This document shows, piece after piece, positions 60,102 through 64,000 of a stretch of 64,000 nt of DNA (position 1 is its first letter; each line of letters opens with the position of its first letter). Source of the stretch: Virgisporangium aurantiacum (GTDB taxonomy: Bacteria; Actinomycetota; Actinomycetes; Mycobacteriales; Micromonosporaceae); contig NZ_BOPG01000011.1 in the NCBI RefSeq assembly GCF_016863635.1, forward strand, positions 124,001 through 188,000, written 5' to 3'. Position numbers and translations under genes: made by a program. Below the pieces are notes generated by a model. The model saw only the letters and a list, made by a program, of their open reading frames with translations, made no database searches and was not told where the DNA came from.

Positions 60102-62138
60102 GTGTCGACGCTCCTCGGCGACGTGCTGGACTCCGCCCGGCGGCAACGGTTCGTGGGACGCCGGGTCGAGCTGGCCAGCTTCGACGCCGCCGTCGACGGG
60201 CGAACGTCGCAGCGGGTGCTGTTCGTCCACGGCCAGGGCGGCATCGGCAAGACCACGCTGCTGGCAGAGCTGGCGGCCCGCGCGCGGGCCGCCGGCCGGG
60301 CCGTGATCCAGGTCGACGGGCGGGAGGTCGACCCATCGCCGGACGGGCTGCGGGTGGCTGTCCTGGACGTCGCGGGCACGCAACCCGACAGCGGGCCGAT
60401 GCTGGCCGGTGCCGTCCTGCTCATCGACGGCTACGAACAGCTGACCCCGATCGACGAATGGCTGCGAGGCCGGTTCGTTCCGAGCCTGGGCGCCGACACC
60501 GTGGTCGTGTTGGCCGGCCGCGACCCGCCCACCACCGCGTGGCGCACCGACGCCGGATGGCGGCAGCTGGTGGCCGTGCACCACCTCGACCACTTCGATC
60601 CGCAGGAGAGCGGGCAGCTACTCGCCCACGCCGGGGTGGCACCACCGGTCCGGGCGCATCTGACCACGCTCGGCGGCGGCCATCCGTTGACCCTGGCCCT
60701 GCTGGCCGACCTCGCCGCCTGCGGACAGGTGCCCGACACCCTCGCCGACGCACCGGATCTGATCTCGACACTGCTGCAGTCGTTTCTGCGCGAGGTGCCG
60801 ACCCAGGCGCAGCTGACCGGGTTGGCCACCTGCGCGATCGCCTGGTTGACCACCGAGGACCTGCTTGCGCGGATGGTCGGCGCCGACGCCCCCGCGGTGT
60901 GGCGGTGGCTGGCCCGGCTCCCGTTCGTCACCTGCGGGCCGCATGGCCTGTCCGTCCACGACCTGGCCCGCGACGTGTTGGACGCGGAGTTCCGTCGCCG
61001 CGCCCCCGAGCAGTACCGCACGCATGACCGGCTCATCTACGACCACGCCCTGGCCGGTCTGCGCGCCGCCACCGGCGTCAGCCGGCAACCCGACATGCAT
61101 CAGCTGTTCTTCGTCCACCGCCACAGCCCGTTCGGCAACGTGATAGCGGCGGTGCGGGCGCAGGGCTCCGCCGCGGTGGTCCCGGCCCGTCCCGACGAGC
61201 ACGACCAGGTGTGCGCGACCATCGAACGGTTCGAGGGACCGGCGAGCGCCGACCTCGCCCGGGCCTGGCTCGCCGAGCAGCCGGACCATCTGAACGTGGT
61301 CCGCACCGACGACCGGGTCGCGGGGTTCTCCCACCATCTGCTGTGCCCGAGCGGCTCGTCGTTGGAGGACCGCGACCCGGCTGTCCGGGCGGTACTCGAC
61401 CACGTCGCGCGGGAGGGAGCCATCCGCCCCGGGGAACGCGTCCTGATCACCCGGTTCTCCAGCGGGATCCGCGACCACCAGCGCGACCCGTACATGGTGG
61501 TGGCCGGACCGGTGTCCAGCGTGATCGAGTGGCTCACCCGGCCGCTGGCCTGGTCGTTCGTCGTCGTGGTCGATGTCGAGTTCTGGGCACCCAGGTTTGA
61601 CTACATCGCCTTCGTCCCGCTGGTCCACGTCGACGTCGGCGGCCTGCGGCACGTCGCCTTCGGCATCGACTGGCGCCGCCTTCCGATCGATTCCTGGCTC
61701 GACCTGATGTACGAGCGCGGGCACGCCGGCGGCACCGGACCGGCACCGGCCGCGCTGCTGCGTCCACCGGCGCTGAACCGCCCCCGGTTCGACGCGGCGG
61801 TCCGGGCCGCGCTGCAAACCCTGCACCGGCCCGACCAACTCGCCACCAACCCGCTGCTCGGCTCCGCGTTGGCCGCCACGACCGGCGGGGCGAGCGCCGC
61901 CCAGCTTCGGGCCACGATCGAACACGCCGTCGCCCAGCTCGCGAACCTGCCGAAAGGCCACCAGCTGCAGGCGGTCCTGCACCGTACGTACCTACGCCCC
62001 GCCGCCACCCAGGAAGCCGCCGCCGAGGTCCTCGACCTGCCGTTGAGCACCTACCGCCGGTACCTGGCCAAGGCCCTCGACGACCTCACCGACATCCTCT
62101 GGGCGGTCGAGATCGGCGAGCAACCACCCGGACGATGA
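60102..62138 (+). CDS. STAND-type ATPase regulator
   Basis: Protein of 678 residues. Walker A GQGGIGKTTLL at about 44-54, Walker B AVLLIDGYEQLTP, then AAA/NACHT-like regions (ATCAIAWLTTEDLLARMVG, LPFVTCGPHGLSVHDLARDV), a less conserved middle and a C-terminal helix-turn-helix-like end (ATQEAAAEVLDLPLSTYRRY). Such ATP-dependent regulators (MalT/AfsR-like outline) control secondary-metabolite genes in actinomycetes. GTG with GGAGG seven bases upstream. It starts 190 bp from the divergent SDR gene and is the likely activator of the cluster. The C-terminal HTH is a pattern guess. Confidence 0.78.
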   Translation: MSTLLGDVLDSARRQRFVGRRVELASFDAAVDGRTSQRVLFVHGQGGIGKTTLLAELAARARAAGRAVIQVDGREVDPSPDGLRVAVLDVAGTQPDSGPMLAGAVLLIDGYEQLTPIDEWLRGRFVPSLGADTVVVLAGRDPPTTAWRTDAGWRQLVAVHHLDHFDPQESGQLLAHAGVAPPVRAHLTTLGGGHPLTLALLADLAACGQVPDTLADAPDLISTLLQSFLREVPTQAQLTGLATCAIAWLTTEDLLARMVGADAPAVWRWLARLPFVTCGPHGLSVHDLARDVLDAEFRRRAPEQYRTHDRLIYDHALAGLRAATGVSRQPDMHQLFFVHRHSPFGNVIAAVRAQGSAAVVPARPDEHDQVCATIERFEGPASADLARAWLAEQPDHLNVVRTDDRVAGFSHHLLCPSGSSLEDRDPAVRAVLDHVAREGAIRPGERVLITRFSSGIRDHQRDPYMVVAGPVSSVIEWLTRPLAWSFVVVVDVEFWAPRFDYIAFVPLVHVDVGGLRHVAFGIDWRRLPIDSWLDLMYERGHAGGTGPAPAALLRPPALNRPRFDAAVRAALQTLHRPDQLATNPLLGSALAATTGGASAAQLRATIEHAVAQLANLPKGHQLQAVLHRTYLRPAATQEAAAEVLDLPLSTYRRYLAKALDDLTDILWAVEIGEQPPGR

Positions 62139-62165
62139 CGGCGGTTGACGCGCTGACCTGACGGC

Positions 62166-62672
62166 TCAGCCGCTGGCCGGTAGCTCCAGGTTGGAGAAGT
62201 ACGGCTTCGAGAACGGGAATTCGGTGGCGATCCAGTGTCGTAGCGCGGTGTACAGGAGGGTGTAGTAGCCGCGGTCGTACGCGTCGGGCGTCACCCACCA
62301 GCTGACGTCGACGTCATAGGTGATCAGGTCGTCGTTGAGTGGGGTTCGCCGGCCCATCGGGTACAGATAACAGCAGCCGAGGTACTGGCCGCCGGCGGTG
62401 TACACCGCGTAGGTGAACGAACCGCCATCCCGGAACTCGCATTCATGCCAGACCGCATCGACGTAGTTGAACTCCGCGGTGACCGGTCCGGTCGGCCACC
62501 GCCCGCCACGTGTTCGACGGATCAGGTCGATGCTGGCGTTGATTCCTCGAACGTCGTCGTCCAGGTGGTCACGGGTCAACGCGTGCGCCCGGATGTCGTG
62601 GTAGGTCAGTTCGGTGGGCGCGGACCAACCCGTGGGCAGGTCCAGGCGCTTGACAAGTCCCCGGTAGTCCAT
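62166..62672 (-). CDS. GNAT-like acetyltransferase family protein
   Basis: Soluble protein of 168 residues. The C-terminal half (GQYLGCCYLYPMGRRTPLND, VDVSWWVTPDAYDRGYYTLL) fits a GNAT-type fold, and the end (WIATEFPFSKPYFSNLELP) is typical of small actinomycete relatives. The acetyl-CoA loop is not clearly canonical, so activity is uncertain. ATG at 62672 has GGAGCGAGAG upstream. A few bases after the DHFR-like gene, so the two may be co-transcribed. Confidence 0.72.
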   Translation of the reverse strand: MDYRGLVKRLDLPTGWSAPTELTYHDIRAHALTRDHLDDDVRGINASIDLIRRTRGGRWPTGPVTAEFNYVDAVWHECEFRDGGSFTYAVYTAGGQYLGCCYLYPMGRRTPLNDDLITYDVDVSWWVTPDAYDRGYYTLLYTALRHWIATEFPFSKPYFSNLELPASG

Positions 62673-62689
62673 TCTCTCGCTCCGATCCC

Positions 62690-63244
62690 TCAGCGGGCCG
62701 AGACCCGGTAGGTCAGGACGACTATGCCACCGGGGAGCTCGGTCGAGCCGGCAAGGTCGAAAATGCCCGATGATCCGGCGCGGTAGAGCAGGTCGTCGGA
62801 TGTGCCGGAGCCGACGATGAACGGGTGCACCCAGAGCCGCAGCTCGTCGAGAAGACCCGCTTCCAGCAGCGCGTGGGACAGGCGGCCGAATCCGTACTGC
62901 ACGATGCCGGTACCGGGCTGCTGCTTGAGGGCACGGATGGCCTCGATCGGATCGTGGTCGACGACGGTCGTGTTGTTCCACGTCGGGTCGGTGAGCGTCG
63001 TCGAGACGACGTACTTCGGAAGCGCGTTCATGCGATCGCTGAGCGCATCGCCGGAGCGGGTGGACCACACCGGCGCGAAGCCTTCGTACGTGTGCCGGCC
63101 CATGAGGACCGCGTCGCAGCGATCCAGCAGTTCGGTTTGAACCCTGGTTCCCGCCTCGTTGAAACCGCCCGTCGAGGGCCAGTCCTGCGGGTTCTGGATG
63201 ACTCCATCAAGGGTGATGTAGGTGGAGTTGATGATCGTGCGCAC
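62690..63244 (-). CDS. Dihydrofolate reductase-family protein (RibD C-terminal type)
   Basis: Soluble reductase of 184 residues of the DHFR/RibD-C family: INSTYITLDGVIQNPQDWPS at the start, VLMGRHTYEGFAPVW, YVVSTTLTDPTWNNTTVV, GIVQYGFGRLSHALLEAGLL and LRLWVHPFIVGSG. These stand-alone members reduce unknown substrates with NADPH. GTG at 63244 with GGGAG six bases upstream. Downstream gene is the GNAT-like protein. Confidence 0.88.
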   Translation of the reverse strand: MRTIINSTYITLDGVIQNPQDWPSTGGFNEAGTRVQTELLDRCDAVLMGRHTYEGFAPVWSTRSGDALSDRMNALPKYVVSTTLTDPTWNNTTVVDHDPIEAIRALKQQPGTGIVQYGFGRLSHALLEAGLLDELRLWVHPFIVGSGTSDDLLYRAGSSGIFDLAGSTELPGGIVVLTYRVSAR

Positions 63245-63275
63245 GGAGCGCTCCCTTCGATTGGTTCGAGGTGTC

Positions 63276-63647
63276 TCAGGTGGTGACCGCGACGCGCCGG
63301 TGGACTTCAGGGTGGGGGACGGTTCGGTAGGCGCCGGCAGAGGCGGCCAGCAGCCACGCCCAGCCGGCCACGACAGCGAGCCACAGCAGCGGCACGCCCA
63401 CGCTGCTCCTCGACAGTGCGGCCGCGACGACGGCCGCCGTCGCCATTGCCACGAACCGGGCGGCATTCGAACCACGCGACGCGCGACCGAACCCGATCGC
63501 GGCCGCGATCGTCATCACCCCGCTCAGGATGAGGTTGATCGTGGCGAGCGAGTGGAATCCGAGGTGTTCGGCGTCCTGCGCCCACCGCCGCACCTCACGG
63601 GGCCGACGACCCGGTACAGCGTTCGGTAGTCCGATTCCGATCCTCAC
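63276..63647 (-). pseudogene. Chimeric remnant: luciferase-like N-terminus joined to membrane protein
   Basis: Open frame of 123 residues. The first 37 (MRIGIGLPNAVPGRRPREVR, WAQDAEHLGFHSLATI) are the typical start of an F420-dependent luciferase-like monooxygenase. The rest (SGVMTIAAAIGFGRASRGSN and WLAVVAGWAWLLAASAGAY) is part of a three- to four-helix membrane protein. The join lies near 63535. The most likely origin is a deletion that fused two genes. It may still be expressed as a membrane protein with an odd N-terminus. Confidence 0.5.
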
Positions 63648-63753
63648 GATGACACCTTCCGACGGGTGGCGCTGACGTTAGGCGTGGTGCGGCGGGGTCG
63701 AATCCGTCATGGTGCTGTACCGGACCGGATGCCGTATCCGTCGTCCGGCGGAC

Positions 63754-64000
63754 CTACTGGGTGGCGATCAGCGTGTCGATGTCCAGTCGGCTCAGATCCG
63801 ACCGTGAGGTGACGCCGAGTTTGGGAAACGCCTTGTATAGGTGGTAGGCGACGGTGCGGGGGCTGATGAACAGCTGCGCGGCCACGTCGGAGTTGGACCC
63901 GCCCTGGGCGACCAGACGGATGACCTGTAGCTCCTGCGGGGTCAGCCGGGTCGCGACCGGGTCGTTGCGGCGCACCACCTGACCGGTGGCTCGCAGTTCG
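63754..64000 (-). CDS. LuxR-family regulator, C-terminal fragment
   Basis: Gene cut by the right edge; about 81 C-terminal residues are visible. The preceding linker (ELRATGQVVRRNDPVATRLT) and the LuxR HTH (LTPQELQVIRLVAQGGSNSD, VAAQLFISPRTVAYHLYKAF, PKLGVTSRSDLSRLDID) match the large ATP-binding LuxR (LAL/MalT-type) regulators of actinomycetes. About 105 bp separate it from the chimeric gene, on the same strand. Confidence 0.85.
   Translation of the reverse strand, partial: ELRATGQVVRRNDPVATRLTPQELQVIRLVAQGGSNSDVAAQLFISPRTVAYHLYKAFPKLGVTSRSDLSRLDIDTLIATQ

Noticed and set aside
1..64000. CRISPR array, tRNA or rRNA genes
   Set aside because: No regular spaced repeats and no cloverleaf or rRNA-like stretches were seen on reading. 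A dedicated tRNA scan was not possible here.

Overview
The window is GC-rich (roughly 70% by eye), uses GTG starts freely, has tightly overlapping ATGA/GTGA gene junctions and many secreted proteins. This fits a filamentous, soil-type actinomycete. I cannot name the genus. I saw no rRNA, tRNA, CRISPR array or prophage. The only mobile-element trace is a decayed fragment that resembles an ISL3-type transposase, near 44.5 kb.

Layout. 1-3.4 kb: a PotABCD-like ABC importer operon, cut by the left edge. 3.4-9.3 kb: a plant-polymer set made of a secreted SGNH esterase, a GH27 alpha-galactosidase and a GH5 mannanase-like enzyme with a CBM2. Inverted copies of a LacI-type operator flank its divergent promoter region. 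9.3-11 kb: a fatty-acid desaturase and a DedA protein. 10.8-26 kb: a long minus-strand surface locus. It mixes PstC/PstA/PstB and three periplasmic-binding-type proteins with a WxL-like protein, a DUF916 protein with an LPRTG signal, two more paralogous surface proteins and a sortase-like protein that lacks the catalytic His and Cys. 26.5-29.5 kb: a single protein joining a cytoplasmic Hsp70 ATPase, a membrane segment, a solute-binding domain and a VWA domain. It lies directly upstream of the surface locus and may share its transcript.

30-50 kb is mostly housekeeping and accessory genes with a recurring phosphorus theme: two PhoD phosphatases, a PPK2 polyphosphate kinase, a frameshifted DUF839/PhoX-like protein and a double phytase-like protein. 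The same stretch holds a CPBP protease, a thioesterase, a second SGNH hydrolase, an MptB-type mannosyltransferase, an HTTM protein, an HD hydrolase, a delta-9-type desaturase, a 22-residue lysine-rich miniprotein with an excellent ribosome-binding site, and a STAS-HATPase-LuxR-LuxR regulator whose HTH was recently duplicated.

52.8-62.1 kb looks like a specialised-metabolism or peptide-maturation cluster. Four minus-strand genes encode a 70-residue peptide with ten cysteines, a CxxC thioredoxin-like protein, a peptide-type ABC exporter and an S26 signal peptidase. Directly upstream on the same strand are a PRMT-like methyltransferase, a membrane-linked NNMT/PNMT-type amine methyltransferase, a pyruvoyl-dependent decarboxylase homologue and an NAD-dependent epimerase/reductase. 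A divergent STAND-type ATPase regulator follows. 62.1-64 kb holds a GNAT-like protein, a DHFR-family reductase, a chimeric gene remnant and the C-terminus of a LuxR regulator.

Main candidates for undescribed biology: the Cys-rich peptide cluster, the Pst/WxL/pseudo-sortase surface locus, the Hsp70-SBP-VWA fusion, the lysine miniprotein and the duplicated LuxR protein.
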